DNA of 25,739 bases from a virus. Where the stretch lies: IMG/VR virus record IMGVR_UViG_3300000956_000031, positions 1-25,739 of that record, one strand, 5' to 3'. Of the stretch, positions 7,373 to 15,986 are shown piece after piece. How positions within the stretch are numbered: the stretch's first letter is position 1; each line of letters starts with the position of its first letter. A program made the position numbers and the translations under genes. A model generated the notes under the pieces. That model was given only the letters and a program-made list of their open reading frames with translations, did no database searches and was not told the origin of the DNA.

Positions 7373-7663
7373 GTGGCCGTCACCGTCGCACAGATCAAGG
7401 CTGAGTTTCCGGAGTTCGCGAACACGAGCGACGCGCTCATCGCTGCCAAGATCTCCGACGCGTCTGGGCAACTCTATCCAAGCGGATGGGGAGCCGGCTA
7501 CGACCAGGCGGTGAAGTACCAAGCCTGCCATCTGATCGCGTGCTCGCCGGGTGGCGAGTTCGCGCGCCTCGATCCAGCAAAGGAGCCCGACGGCGCGAGC
7601 ACGCTGTACGAGCGTCGTTACAACGCGCTGCAGCAATCCGTCGTCGGAGCCATGGTTGTGTGA
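7373..7663 (+). CDS. Head-tail connector, DUF4054-like
   Basis: 96 residues, starting at GTG 7373 with GAGGGAG about 11 bases upstream. The pattern TVAQIKAEFPEFANTSDALIAAKISDAS, then YDQAVKYQACHLIACSPGGEF, is that of DUF4054/gp6-type adaptors: a helical bundle that forms the ring below the portal. The usual C-terminal helix with a tyrosine (LYERRYNALQQS) is present. The stop overlaps the next start (TGATG). Its position after the capsid gene and before the completion protein agrees with the call. Confidence 0.8.
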   Translation: MAVTVAQIKAEFPEFANTSDALIAAKISDASGQLYPSGWGAGYDQAVKYQACHLIACSPGGEFARLDPAKEPDGASTLYERRYNALQQSVVGAMVV

Positions 7664-8172
7664 TGAGTGGCGCGACCCTCAAAGTCACCGACAAGGACGC
7701 GGGGTGGGACGCCCTCAAAGACCGCGTGCTCAAGCTGTCGGCGCCCGGCGCGTACGCTCTCGTCGGCGTGCAGGGGCAGCAAGCCGCGAGCGCGCATCGT
7801 GCAGCTGCGCCCATGACCGTGGTCGATCTCGCAGTGGTGCACGAGTTCGGCAAAGTCATCCACAAAGAGGATGGCACTGAAATCGTGATTCCACAGCGCA
7901 GCTTCATCCGCGCCACCATCGACGAGTATGCCCCCAAGCTGCAGCGCACCGCGTCGGCGCTGGGGCAGGGCGTGCTGATCGGCAAGTTCCAGACGCGCCA
8001 GGCGCTCGAGCTGCTCGGGCAGCAAGGCGTGGGGCTCATCCAGCAGCGGATCGCCGATGGCATCCCGCCTCCCAACGCGGATTCGACGAAAGCTCGGAAG
8101 GGTTCGAGCACACCGCTCGTCGACACCGGGCAGCTGCGCGGCTCGATCACCCATCGCGTCGAGGGCGGCTGA
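7663..8172 (+). CDS. Head-tail joining / tail completion protein (HK97 gp10- or Mu gpG-like)
   Basis: 169 residues starting MSGATLKVTDKD. The arrangement VVHEFGKVI ... IPQRSFIRATIDEY ... LLGQQGVGLIQQRIADGIPPP ... PLVDTGQLRGSITHRV is characteristic of gp10/gpG-type morphogenesis proteins: a G-containing beta strand with PxRSF, a long helix, and the closing DTGQLR.SI. The member closes the neck or terminates the tail tube. The ATG overlaps the connector stop; the frame is open upstream, but that part overlaps DUF4054 coding and is not typical. The following gene begins on the last base of this stop codon. Confidence 0.82.
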   Translation: MSGATLKVTDKDAGWDALKDRVLKLSAPGAYALVGVQGQQAASAHRAAAPMTVVDLAVVHEFGKVIHKEDGTEIVIPQRSFIRATIDEYAPKLQRTASALGQGVLIGKFQTRQALELLGQQGVGLIQQRIADGIPPPNADSTKARKGSSTPLVDTGQLRGSITHRVEGG

Positions 8173-8735
8173 TGGATTGGCAGCTTCTACACGATGGCCT
8201 CCGGCAATGGTTCGCTGATGTTAGCGGCGTGGCCCTCACTGAGATCGCGTGGGCCGGCGACCCGGTGGGCATGCGCAGCTATCCCTGGGCCGAGCTCACG
8301 CTGCTCGGGCAATCGGCCGAGCCCAGCACCGACGAGGTGCGCGCCACTGCTCTGGGCGATGACCTTGCGATCGAGGTGGTCGGCAATCGCCGCCTGACGC
8401 TCAGCTGCAAGATCGTCTCGCGTGACCAGCGCCCGGCCTACCGTGCGTATGCGCTGCTCGAGCGGGTGCGGGGGCGGCTGTACTTCCCATCTTCCCAAGC
8501 GACATTCCGCGGGCTCGGCGTGGGGCTGCGCGAGAGTCTTGCGCTCGTCGACCTCGGTCGCACGCACGACCAGCGTCAGGAGTCGGTGGCGTCGCTCGAC
8601 GTCGCATTCAACTGGGTTGATGCCCAGACCGATGCTCCCGTCGGGACCATCGGGAGCGTCGTGGTGGGGGGCACCGTGAAGCGCGACCCTGCGGATGCCG
8701 ACCCCATCATCATCGCCGAGCATGCCATTCCCTAG
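8172..8735 (+). CDS. Phage neck terminator protein, gp12-like
   Basis: 187 residues. The middle part (TLSCKIVSRDQRPAYRAYALLERVRGRLYFP) and the C-terminal RQESVASLDVAFNWVDAQTD match the neck terminator type found just upstream of sheath genes in DUF3383 phages. It would cap the tail tube at the neck. The ATG overlaps the previous stop (TGATG). The C-terminus (IGSVVVGGTVKRDPADADP) resembles the usual ending of the family. The family is recognised by pattern and position; residues essential for function are not known. Confidence 0.75.
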   Translation: MDWQLLHDGLRQWFADVSGVALTEIAWAGDPVGMRSYPWAELTLLGQSAEPSTDEVRATALGDDLAIEVVGNRRLTLSCKIVSRDQRPAYRAYALLERVRGRLYFPSSQATFRGLGVGLRESLALVDLGRTHDQRQESVASLDVAFNWVDAQTDAPVGTIGSVVVGGTVKRDPADADPIIIAEHAIP

Positions 8736-8747
8736 GAGGCATATGCC

Positions 8748-10070
8748 ATGAGCAGCGCGTCGGAAGTCGTTACCGTAACTATCGAGATCAAGGATGCCGC
8801 TGTCTCGCAGGCAGGCTTCGGCACTCCGCTCATCGCCGGCTACCATACGTACTGGCCCGAACTCGTCCGGACCTTTTCAGATCCCGACGAGATGACGCTC
8901 GCGCCGATGAGCATGCCGACCACCCATCCGATCTACCGCACCGCGCTGGCGCTCAAGTCGCAGAACCCGTGCCCGGCGCAGTTCAAGGTCGGCAAGTGCG
9001 CAGGCGTCACCAAGCAGACGGTGAGCCTCACCCCAAACACGCCGATCAGCGGCGAAGTGTTTAGCCTCGAAGTGGATGGCATCGCCGTGGTTGTCACCGC
9101 AAGCGCGGTCCCCACCATAGCGGAGATCACCGCCGCATTGGCTGCCGACATCAACACTGATGTTCCGGGCGTGACAGCAACCGATAGCCCCACCGCTGTC
9201 ACGGTGGAGGCCGATGAAGACGCCGAAGTCCATCGCTATGAAAACCTGTCGCCGAATCTCACACTCAAAGACGACACCCCCGACTCAACGACGGGGATCG
9301 CCGCCGATCTCACTGCCATTCGCGCCTATGACGCGGATTGGTATGGGTTGCTGCTGGATGACAGCAGCGCTGCGGTGATCACGGCTGCCGCCGCGTGGGC
9401 TGAGGCGCAGCGCGTGATCCTGTTCGTCAATCCGAGCGACTCTGAGATCAAGAACGGCTCAGTCACCGATGACGTCGGCAGCGACCTGAAAACTGCTGGC
9501 TACAACCGGACTGTGCCGCTCTACCACGGCAAGCCGAGTCAGTGCGCTGCAGCTGCGTGGGCGGGGCGCATGCTGCCCAAGGCGCCGGGCTCTGCGACGT
9601 GGGCCAACAAGAGCCTCGCCGGCGTGGACAAGTCGCCGCTCAGCGACACCGACCGCGGCGTGCTCAAGGACAAGAACGTCAACTACTATGTCGATGTGAA
9701 GGGGATCGGGTTCACGCTCGATGGCCGCGCAGCATCGGGCCGGTACATCGACATCACGCACGGCATCGATTGGTTCGACGCACGCGTGAGCGAGCGCATC
9801 GTGGCGCTGCTAGCCAACAACGACAAGGTCGCCTACACCGACAAAGGCATCGAACTCGTGCGCGGCCAAGTGCTCGGGCAGATCCTCGAAGGCATTAGCG
9901 CGACGCTGATCGATGGCGCTGCGCCCTACTCGGTGACGGTTCCGAAGGTGGCCGATATCAACCCCAACGATCGCACCGGGCGCATCTTGCCTGACGTCAA
10001 GTTCAGCTTCGTGCTGCAGGGCGCGGTGCATAAGGTGCTCATCTACGGGACCGTCCGCACGGCTTTGTAG
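8748..10070 (+). CDS. Tail sheath protein, DUF3383
   Basis: 440 residues. It begins with a variable N-terminal region and an inserted Thr/Ala-rich domain (about 85-180), then shows the sheath core: IRAYDADWYGLLLDD, WAEAQRVILFVNPSD, WAGRMLPKAPGSATWANKSLAGV, LKDKNVNYYVDVKGIGFTLDGRA and GHYIDI-like GRYIDITHGIDWFDAR. The C-terminal part (IELVRGQVLGQILEG ... VLIYGTVRTAL) provides the strands that link neighbouring subunits. This makes the tail contractile. TAGGAGG lies 10 bases before the ATG. The family is secure. Confidence 0.93.
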   Translation: MSSASEVVTVTIEIKDAAVSQAGFGTPLIAGYHTYWPELVRTFSDPDEMTLAPMSMPTTHPIYRTALALKSQNPCPAQFKVGKCAGVTKQTVSLTPNTPISGEVFSLEVDGIAVVVTASAVPTIAEITAALAADINTDVPGVTATDSPTAVTVEADEDAEVHRYENLSPNLTLKDDTPDSTTGIAADLTAIRAYDADWYGLLLDDSSAAVITAAAAWAEAQRVILFVNPSDSEIKNGSVTDDVGSDLKTAGYNRTVPLYHGKPSQCAAAAWAGRMLPKAPGSATWANKSLAGVDKSPLSDTDRGVLKDKNVNYYVDVKGIGFTLDGRAASGRYIDITHGIDWFDARVSERIVALLANNDKVAYTDKGIELVRGQVLGQILEGISATLIDGAAPYSVTVPKVADINPNDRTGRILPDVKFSFVLQGAVHKVLIYGTVRTAL

Positions 10071-10081
10071 GAGAGGTTGCT

Positions 10082-10519
10082 ATGGGATTCAAAGACTGGA
10101 ACATCAACGACCTCGCCATCAGCCTCAATGCGATCCCGCTCGACGACGGCGGCTACGCCGATGACGAGGTGTTCAGCCTCGAGTGGGACGACTCGCAGTT
10201 CCTCGACTTCACTGGCGCCGACGGCGAGGTCTCGCGGTACGCCACCAACAACTTCAAGGCGTTCGTAACGCTGCGCTATGCCAACACCGCCAACGCCAAT
10301 GATCGGCTGAGCTCGATGCTGCAGACCGATTTGAGCTTGCCCAACGGCGCCGGCGCGGGCGTGTTCAATGCGCGCGACAAAGAGGGGCGCCTGGTGGTGC
10401 TCTCTGAGCGCTCATGGATCACGGGCTTTCCGGCATACAAAGCAGGCAAGGCGGTGCAGGTCATCGAGTGGAAGATTCGACTAGCCGACGCGCGCGGCAG
10501 CTTCTTCGGCGGGCGGTAG
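10082..10519 (+). CDS. Tail tube protein, DUF3277
   Basis: 145 residues (MGFKDWNINDLAISLNAIPL ... VIEWKIRLADARGSFFGGR), matching DUF3277 tail tube proteins that stack as hexameric rings inside the sheath. It lies right behind the sheath gene, as usual, with GGAGAGG before the ATG. The conserved ending W.I....GSFFGG is present. Confidence 0.88.
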   Translation: MGFKDWNINDLAISLNAIPLDDGGYADDEVFSLEWDDSQFLDFTGADGEVSRYATNNFKAFVTLRYANTANANDRLSSMLQTDLSLPNGAGAGVFNARDKEGRLVVLSERSWITGFPAYKAGKAVQVIEWKIRLADARGSFFGGR

Positions 10520-10523
10520 CCGC

Positions 10524-11051
10524 ATGGCGATCGAAGCCCGCGAGAAGCGCATCGGCGAGCACACCTACCGCGTGACGCAGTTCGGCGCCAAGCAGGGGAG
10601 GGGCCTATTGGTTCGCCTGCTCAAGCTGGCTGGCCCGAGCCTTGGCGCAACACTCAGCAGCCTCGCCCAGGGCAAGCATACGGAGGTCGAGGCGGCGCTG
10701 GCGGCGGGATTGAGTCAAGGGCTCTACGAACTGGCAGACCGCTTGAACGAGGCGGAGGTGGCCGCGGTGCTCGACGACTTTGCCAAGCAGACTGTTATCG
10801 TGATCGGCGATCGCGAGCCACGCTTGTCTGACGTGTTCGACGCGCATTTTGCAGGCAAGTATGACGAGATGCTGCTCTGGGCGAGGTTCTGTTTGGAGGT
10901 GAACTACGCGAGTTTTTTCGTCGGGTCGAACGGCGGCCCCGGCCTAATCGGTCGGATCCAGAACGTGCTGTCAGCATCGCCGTCCCCGAGCGCATCGACT
11001 GGGACATCCACCGCGTCGCCACCAGCGCGAGGTACCATTCCGGTCTCGTAG
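10524..11051 (+). CDS. Tail assembly chaperone, zero-frame product
   Basis: 175 residues between tube and tape measure genes, where chaperones that coat the tape measure normally sit. The first part (ARQKRIGEHTYRVTQFGAKQG-like start, then LLVRLLKLAGPSLGATLSSLA) and the end of the folded part (DVFDAHFAGKYDEMLLWARFCLEVNYASFF) agree with the family. The remaining 40-odd residues are Ser/Thr/Pro/Ala low complexity, which suggests an out-of-phase read-through of sequence better used in the -1 frame. The stop at 11051 leaves 97 bases to the tape measure start, unlike the tight junctions elsewhere. Confidence 0.75.
   Translation: MAIEAREKRIGEHTYRVTQFGAKQGRGLLVRLLKLAGPSLGATLSSLAQGKHTEVEAALAAGLSQGLYELADRLNEAEVAAVLDDFAKQTVIVIGDREPRLSDVFDAHFAGKYDEMLLWARFCLEVNYASFFVGSNGGPGLIGRIQNVLSASPSPSASTGTSTASPPARGTIPVS
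10913..10919 (+). promoter_or_regulatory. Candidate -1 ribosomal slippery site T TTT TTC
   Basis: In the chaperone zero frame, codons TTT (10914) and TTC (10917) are preceded by T, giving the canonical X XXY YYZ heptamer in exact phase. A 6-bp stem CCGGCC / GGTCGG (one G-U pair) with a 5-base loop lies at 10939-10955, somewhat further downstream than usual. Third-position G/C suggests the zero frame is still favoured until about 10970, so a different slip point is possible. Confidence 0.5.
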
Positions 11052-11152
11052 AAATCCAAACCGCATGGTCGCTCGATGACCTGTATGAGGCCCACGACGT
11101 GCTGGACATGTACGAAGATCTCGAGCACCTGGCTGCGCGGAGTCGGTCATGA
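10919..11152 (+). CDS. -1-frame extension of the tail assembly chaperone
   Basis: This frame has no ATG, GTG or TTG start in its first two-thirds, yet it encodes a plausible globular sequence: PERIDWDIHRVATSARYHSG, then LVEIQTAWSLDDLYEAHDVL, then DMYEDLEHLAARSRS. Its codons from about 10970 have strongly G/C third positions, and its stop (11150-11152) forms an ATGA overlap with the tape measure start, matching other junctions here. A -1 slip in the preceding gene would give a fusion of about 209 residues, the pattern of lambda G/GT-type chaperones. An indel in the assembly is the main alternative. Confidence 0.65.
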   Translation, partial: RRVERRPRPNRSDPERAVSIAVPERIDWDIHRVATSARYHSGLVEIQTAWSLDDLYEAHDVLDMYEDLEHLAARSRS

Positions 11153-12930
11153 CGGTGCTGCGCGAGATCGTCGCGCGTCTTGGCTTCGAGGTCGATAAGA
11201 CGGGGTTCCAAGCCGCCGAGCGCGGGATCGCGCAGGTGCAGACGCAGCTCGCCGCGACAAGCAAGAAGCTCGGCGTCGTGGGCTCGGCAGCGACAGCGGC
11301 AGGTAGTCGGGTGGCCAGTGCGGGCGGCAGGTTCGCCGCGACGGGCAAGGCTGCAGCTAGCAGCCGGGCGGGCATGGCGGTCGCTGCGACCGGGGCCTCA
11401 GCGTTCGGCGGTGCGCTCGGCAAGCTGGTCGCGGCTGCGGGCATCACGCAGACCCTTCGGTCGATCGTTCAGCTTGCGTCCGATGCGAACGAGACGGGCA
11501 ACGTGCTCGAGCAGGTGTTCGGTGCGGAGGGCGCCGGCCAGGTCAAGAGCTGGTCGCAAGCAGCCTCGTCAAACCTGGGGCGCTCGCGCTTTCAGCTGCA
11601 GGAGTTCGCAGGCGGGCTCGGCGCGATGCTCGACCCGATGGTGCAGAACAAAGGCAAAGCGCAAGAGATGAGCACGACCCTCGCCACGCTTGCCGTGGAC
11701 CTCGGGAGCTTCTTCAACGCGACCGATCAGGATGCGCTCGTCGCACTGCGCGCTGGCATCTCGGGAGAGAGCGAGCCGCTCAAGCGCTTCGGCATCGTCA
11801 TGCAGGACGCGACGCTGCAGGAGTTCGCGCACACGCAGGGCATCCGCAAGAAAATCAGCGCGATGAATGTCGCCGAGAAGACCGATCTCCGCTATCAGTT
11901 CATCCTCGCGCGCACCAAGAACGCGCAGGGCGACGCGGCGCGCACCTCTGGCGGCTTTGCTAACTCGAGCAAAGCGCTCAAAGGGGCCCTGCGCGATCTC
12001 GGTACGGAGATGGGGCAAAAAGCCATGCCCGTGCTCGAGCGGATTGTGGCGGGCGCATCCAAAGCGGTGGAGCTGTTCAAGGATTGGACGAAGGGTACGC
12101 ACGCGCTCGAGATTGCCATGGGGCTCCTCGGTGCCGCTGCCTTCGCGCTCGGAATGAAGATGCTCGCGCCGTTCATCGTGCCCGCAGCCGCGGCGCTCGC
12201 ACTGTTCCTGATCGTCGATGAGCTCTTCAACCTGTTTTCGGGCGGCAAGAGCGTCATCGGCGACTACATCGAGGCGGTCGGTGGCCTGGGCACTGTCGAC
12301 GAAATGGTCCGCAACCTCGCGGCGGGCGTCGACATCCTCGCCGAGTCGTGGCGCAACCTGTGGGCAGGCGCGGACACAGGAAAGCTGCAAGAGCAGATCG
12401 GTTGGTTCGGCGAGCTCGAGCTGGCTGGCGAGCGCATGTACAACCTCTATGTCCGACTCGCCACTGCGGTCGCGGATTTTATTTGGAACCTGCCCGGCGG
12501 CGGCGCCATGTGGGGCCTGCAACGAGGGATTTCCTCGAGCGAGCGCGCTGCCGGCCAAGGGGTCAATGCTCCGCTCATGACTCCCGAGCAGGCGCGCCAG
12601 CAGGGGCTGAAAGAGAAGGCTGCCGACATCACCGCAGAACGCAACGCGACGAAAGCCGGTCGAGCCCTCGGGCGCGGTGTCAACGCGCCGGTGGAGGAAA
12701 TCCGATACGGCCGCGCGTCGCCCTCTGCGGTTGGCGCCTCGCCAACGGTGAGCGCCCCTGCCGCACCGACCAGCACGACGCCGCCGGTGGTCGTGCAGTC
12801 GGGCAACACGACCGTCACCATCAACGTGAACGGCGGCAACCCCGCCGACGTCCGCCGCGCTCTGCTCGACGCTCTGGCAGCCGAGCGCCGCAAGAACAAC
12901 GCCGCGCTGGCGCGTCCCGGGAGTAGCTGA
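11149..12930 (+). CDS. Tail tape measure protein
   Basis: 593 residues, the longest tail gene, at the expected place after the chaperone. Residues 1-100 are Ala/Gly/Ser-rich helical sequence. Residues about 110-310 contain the conserved block around FGAEGAGQVKSWSQAASSNL, GGLGAMLDPMV, LGSFFNATDQDALVALRAG and ESEPLKRFGIVM, typical of phage and SLT-less tape measures. Hydrophobic segments at about 322-360 may contact or cross the membrane on injection. The last 120 residues are disordered, ending in TVTINVNGGNPADVRRALLD. The length suggests a fairly short contractile tail. No lytic domain was recognised. Confidence 0.9.
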   Translation: MTVLREIVARLGFEVDKTGFQAAERGIAQVQTQLAATSKKLGVVGSAATAAGSRVASAGGRFAATGKAAASSRAGMAVAATGASAFGGALGKLVAAAGITQTLRSIVQLASDANETGNVLEQVFGAEGAGQVKSWSQAASSNLGRSRFQLQEFAGGLGAMLDPMVQNKGKAQEMSTTLATLAVDLGSFFNATDQDALVALRAGISGESEPLKRFGIVMQDATLQEFAHTQGIRKKISAMNVAEKTDLRYQFILARTKNAQGDAARTSGGFANSSKALKGALRDLGTEMGQKAMPVLERIVAGASKAVELFKDWTKGTHALEIAMGLLGAAAFALGMKMLAPFIVPAAAALALFLIVDELFNLFSGGKSVIGDYIEAVGGLGTVDEMVRNLAAGVDILAESWRNLWAGADTGKLQEQIGWFGELELAGERMYNLYVRLATAVADFIWNLPGGGAMWGLQRGISSSERAAGQGVNAPLMTPEQARQQGLKEKAADITAERNATKAGRALGRGVNAPVEEIRYGRASPSAVGASPTVSAPAAPTSTTPPVVVQSGNTTVTINVNGGNPADVRRALLDALAAERRKNNAALARPGSS

Positions 12931-12931
12931 G

Positions 12932-13699
12932 GTGGCAAACCGGCACGTCGAGATCGGCGACATCTGGATCGATGTCTCGGTCCGGGAGGGGCACGCCCTC
13001 ACGGCGGAAGTGACCGAGCATCCCGTCGAAACCGGCGCGGCTGTAGCCGATCACATCCGGCGCATGCCCGACACCATCGACATCGACGGCGTGGTCACCA
13101 ACCACCCCGTGGAGCTTCCCAAGTCGCACGTCGGGACGTCGCGCGTCAACCCGAGCCCCATCGAGATCGAAGGGGAACCGTCACTCGGTTCGATCGGATT
13201 GGTACCGGGCGCCGAGCAAGTAGCTGCGCTGCTCGGCGCGCTCAAGCTCGACGTGCGCACCAAGCGCGTGTTTTCGGCCAGCGTCCTGCACTTCACCGAG
13301 CCCTTTGATCGGGTGAGCGCAGTGCACGCCGCGCTCGTGTCGATCTTCGAGCGTCGCGCTCTGGTCACCGTCGTGACTGGACTCATGACCTATAAGAACG
13401 TGGCGCTGACCGCCCTCCACATCGAGCGCACCAGCGAAGCGGGGCAGGGGCGCCTCAACTTCTCGGCGTCCGGGCGAGTGCTGCGCATCGTCAGCAGCCA
13501 GGCGGCCGACCCTCCCGATCCGGTCGACGCGCGCGCCAAGCCGAAGAAGTCGCGCGGTAAGCAGCCCACCCAACCTGTCAGCCCGCCCCCGCCGAGCCTG
13601 GTCGCGCCCGGCGACACCGACAAGCAGAGCCTGCTCTCGAAGGCTGGGGAGATCTCGGTGGCCGACATCTTCAAGAAGATACTTGGGATGGGGTCCTGA
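12932..13699 (+). CDS. Dit-like baseplate/tail protein
   Basis: 255 residues starting at GTG 12932, one base after the tape measure stop. The N-terminal part (VSVREGHALTAEVTEHPVETGAAVADHIRRMPDTIDIDGVVTNHP) matches the Dit-like phage tail N-terminal domain, which forms a ring at the tail tip. A second beta-rich part with TGLMTYKNVALTALHIERTSEAGQGRLNF closes it. After residue 190 comes a Pro/Lys linker and a short amphipathic end (VADIFKKILGMGS). It is followed immediately by the baseplate plug gene, consistent with assembly of the tube-baseplate junction. Confidence 0.78.
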   Translation: MANRHVEIGDIWIDVSVREGHALTAEVTEHPVETGAAVADHIRRMPDTIDIDGVVTNHPVELPKSHVGTSRVNPSPIEIEGEPSLGSIGLVPGAEQVAALLGALKLDVRTKRVFSASVLHFTEPFDRVSAVHAALVSIFERRALVTVVTGLMTYKNVALTALHIERTSEAGQGRLNFSASGRVLRIVSSQAADPPDPVDARAKPKKSRGKQPTQPVSPPPPSLVAPGDTDKQSLLSKAGEISVADIFKKILGMGS

Positions 13700-13701
13700 A
13701 C

Positions 13702-14022
13702 ATGGGCATACGACTCATCCCAGTTGAGAGTTACCCCGACGCGACGCAGCAGTCCACGCTCGACGGTGTCACCTATACTTTTCGCTTCCGGTGGAACGAG
13801 CGGGGCGCCTGCTGGCACATGGATCTCTCGACGCTCGACGGCACGCCGATCGCGATGGGCGTGCGCCTGGTGACGCGCTTCCCGCTACTGCGCCGCAACT
13901 TGCACCCCGAGCGGCCGCCGGGCGAGCTGGTTCTGCTCGACGGCCAGGCGCGCGACGGCAACGCGACGTTCGCGGAGTTCGGGACGCGGTACTGCCTGCA
14001 CTACATCGAGGCGCTGTCATGA
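13702..14022 (+). CDS. Phage baseplate plug protein
   Basis: 106 residues (MGIRLIPVESYPDATQQSTL, then YTFRFRWNERGACWHMDLST, then GELVLLD). The order of a short N-terminal strand, a Q..TLDG..Y.F...WN motif, a Trp-containing strand and a GxLxLLD near the end match the baseplate plug family (DUF6983). It would close the tube until the baseplate opens. The stop overlaps the hub gene start (ATGA). Confidence 0.82.
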   Translation: MGIRLIPVESYPDATQQSTLDGVTYTFRFRWNERGACWHMDLSTLDGTPIAMGVRLVTRFPLLRRNLHPERPPGELVLLDGQARDGNATFAEFGTRYCLHYIEALS

Positions 14023-14849
14023 CGGTGCTGTTCGACCGCAAGGTGCGCGTGCAGGTCGACGACTTCGTGATCGAGGAACTCGACGTGGCGTTCGAGATCA
14101 CGAAGTCGCTCTCCGCCCAGACGCCCAACAGCGCCGAGATCCGCGTCTGGAACCTCAACGCCGAGCACCGCAAGCGCTTGCAGGAGCTCGAGAAGGTGTA
14201 CGTGTCGCTCGAGGCAGGCTACATCGGCGGCACATCGCTGCTCTTTCGCGGCGACCTGCGTGACGTGCTCAGCACGCGCGAGGGCACCGACTGGATCACT
14301 ACCATCACCAGCGACAGCGGCCGGCGCGCCCGCAAGCGGCGCATCCTCAAGAGCTTTGCGCCGGGCGCCACGGTGGAGGATGTGCTCATCGCAGCCGCGA
14401 AGGCGATGGGCGTGCGCCTCGGCAACACCGCCGCCAAGACCGTCAGCGCCAAGATCCATGGCACGCAGGCTGCCAAGTTCTGGAACGGCTATGCGCTCGC
14501 CGGCGCCATCGAAGGGGAGCTCGATCGCCTCGCCCGCAGCTGTGGCCTCGAGTGGTCGATCCAGGACGACGAGCTGCAGTTCCTCGACCAGGGCATGCCG
14601 CTCCAAGAGCTCGGCATCAAGCTGAGCCCCGAGACCGGGCTGATCGGCTCGCCCGAGCCCGGCAACAAGGGGATCACCGAGGCGCGCTGCCTGATGATCC
14701 CGGACCTCTTTCCCGGCCGTCGCATTCAGATCACGAGCGAGCACGTCACCGGGATCTATCGTGCCGAGACCACCAAGCATGTGGGCGACACCGCTGGCCA
14801 CGATTGGTACGTCGATCTCGAGCTGCGCAACGAGGAGCGCAAGCGATGA
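14019..14849 (+). CDS. Baseplate hub protein (gp27/gpD-like)
   Basis: 276 residues starting MTVLFDRKVRVQVDDFVIEE. FEITKSLSAQTPNSAEIRVWNLN, YVSLEAGYIGGTSLLFRGDL and the C-terminal GLIGSPEPGNKGITEARCLM, IPDLFPGRRIQITSEHVTGI are typical of hub proteins that join the tube to the spike. Four-base ATGA overlaps on both sides tie it to plug and spike genes. The upstream part of this open frame lies within the plug gene and is not used. Confidence 0.82.
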   Translation: MTVLFDRKVRVQVDDFVIEELDVAFEITKSLSAQTPNSAEIRVWNLNAEHRKRLQELEKVYVSLEAGYIGGTSLLFRGDLRDVLSTREGTDWITTITSDSGRRARKRRILKSFAPGATVEDVLIAAAKAMGVRLGNTAAKTVSAKIHGTQAAKFWNGYALAGAIEGELDRLARSCGLEWSIQDDELQFLDQGMPLQELGIKLSPETGLIGSPEPGNKGITEARCLMIPDLFPGRRIQITSEHVTGIYRAETTKHVGDTAGHDWYVDLELRNEERKR

Positions 14850-15526
14850 GCGTCACCCCCTCAGACCTCGACATTCAGCGCGCGGCGATGCAGGCCGAGC
14901 TCGGCGACGTTCATACCGCCATGCCAGCAGAGGTGCTACGCGTGCACGCGGGCGAGCACGGCCGGCAGTTCGTCGACGTGCAGCCGAGCCTGCAGCGGCG
15001 CGCCCCGAACGAGGATGGCGTCATGGTCGACGAGACGCTGCCGGTGATTCCGATGGTGCCGGTGGGCTACATGCAGGGCGGCGGGTTCTTTGTGAGCATG
15101 CCGCTCGCGGCCGGCGACTTCGTCCTGCTGGTGTTCGCCGAGCGCTCGCTTGACCAGTGGCTGCAGACGGCGCGTAAAGGCAGCCAGCGGGCGATCGTCC
15201 CGGGTGACATGGGGACCCACAGCCTCGAGGGCGCGGTGGCGTTGCCGTGCGGGCCAGCCCCCCGCACGGCGTTGTTAGAAGGCGTGCACGCGCAGAACCT
15301 CGTGATCGGCGTGTCAGGCGCCACCGCCAGCAAGCAGATCCACATCACCCCGGCCGGCGCCGTGCTGATCGGCGGCGACCTGGCGCTCGAGCCGATGGTG
15401 CTCGGCAACGCGATCAAGACATGGCTCAGCGCCCTGACGGTGCCCACCGCCATGGGGCCATCGGGCACCCCGATCAACGCATCCAGTCTCGGAACAATCC
15501 TCTCGTCGCTCCACAAACTGAAATGA
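14846..15526 (+). CDS. Baseplate spike protein, Gp138 N-terminal domain
   Basis: 226 residues. The N-terminal half (MPAEVLRVHAGEHGRQFVDV, then PVIPMVPVGYMQGGGFFVSMPLAAGDFVLLVFAERSLDQW) is the OB-fold Gp138_N domain of membrane-piercing spikes. The C-terminal part (HITPAGAVLIGGDLALEPMV, then a low-complexity end) would be the trimeric beta-helix, shorter than in long spikes. It puncture the outer membrane when the sheath contracts. The start is the ATG overlapping the hub stop. Confidence 0.85.
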   Translation: MSVTPSDLDIQRAAMQAELGDVHTAMPAEVLRVHAGEHGRQFVDVQPSLQRRAPNEDGVMVDETLPVIPMVPVGYMQGGGFFVSMPLAAGDFVLLVFAERSLDQWLQTARKGSQRAIVPGDMGTHSLEGAVALPCGPAPRTALLEGVHAQNLVIGVSGATASKQIHITPAGAVLIGGDLALEPMVLGNAIKTWLSALTVPTAMGPSGTPINASSLGTILSSLHKLK

Positions 15527-15978
15527 CGCTCGACAAGGCTTCGCTCAAGTCCGACCTGGAAGACATCGCCAAGGACCCGCCGGGCACTGTAGCCCTGTGC
15601 GCCAAGGCGTGGGCCGATGCAGTGGGGGCCTACGTCACGGCCCTGACACCACCTCCGACACCTGTCTCGATCACCGCCGCCACCGCAGCACTCGAGACGG
15701 CGCTGCTCTCAGCGTTCGGCACGGACGCGGCAGCAGCGCCGATGGAAGCTGCGTTCACGAGCCTCGCGGCGGCGCTCGGTACGGGGATGGCGGGGATGGT
15801 GCCACCCTTCACGGCCACGCCGCCGCCGGGTCCAGTCGGGTTTGCCACGCTGTTCAGCCCGCCGTTTCCGACGACGCACTCGGCCGCCGCCCAGGCTATC
15901 GCCGACGCGATTCATGCCTGGATAACGACCGGCACAGCTGTCCCGGCAACGGGCGGCGCGGCTGTCCCCTGGGCCTAG
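15523..15978 (+). CDS. Small baseplate-region protein, unknown function
   Basis: 151 residues, Ala/Pro/Thr-rich: MTLDKASLKSDLEDIAKDPP at the start, a helical stretch (TVALCAKAWADAVGAYVTAL), then PPPGPVGFATLFSPPFP and a closing AAQAIADAIHAWITTGTA. Proteins of this look occur between spike and gp25 genes in other phages, but I do not recognise a function. The ATG overlaps the spike stop. The gene is followed by an unusual 43-base gap holding the second copy of the shared regulatory element. Confidence 0.6.
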   Translation: MTLDKASLKSDLEDIAKDPPGTVALCAKAWADAVGAYVTALTPPPTPVSITAATAALETALLSAFGTDAAAAPMEAAFTSLAAALGTGMAGMVPPFTATPPPGPVGFATLFSPPFPTTHSAAAQAIADAIHAWITTGTAVPATGGAAVPWA

Positions 15979-15986
15979 CGCAGCGC

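Noticed and set aside
11569-13002. Long open frame on the - strand (477 codons)
   Set aside because: It lies wholly opposite the tape measure gene, has no recognisable domain and reflects G/C third-position bias.
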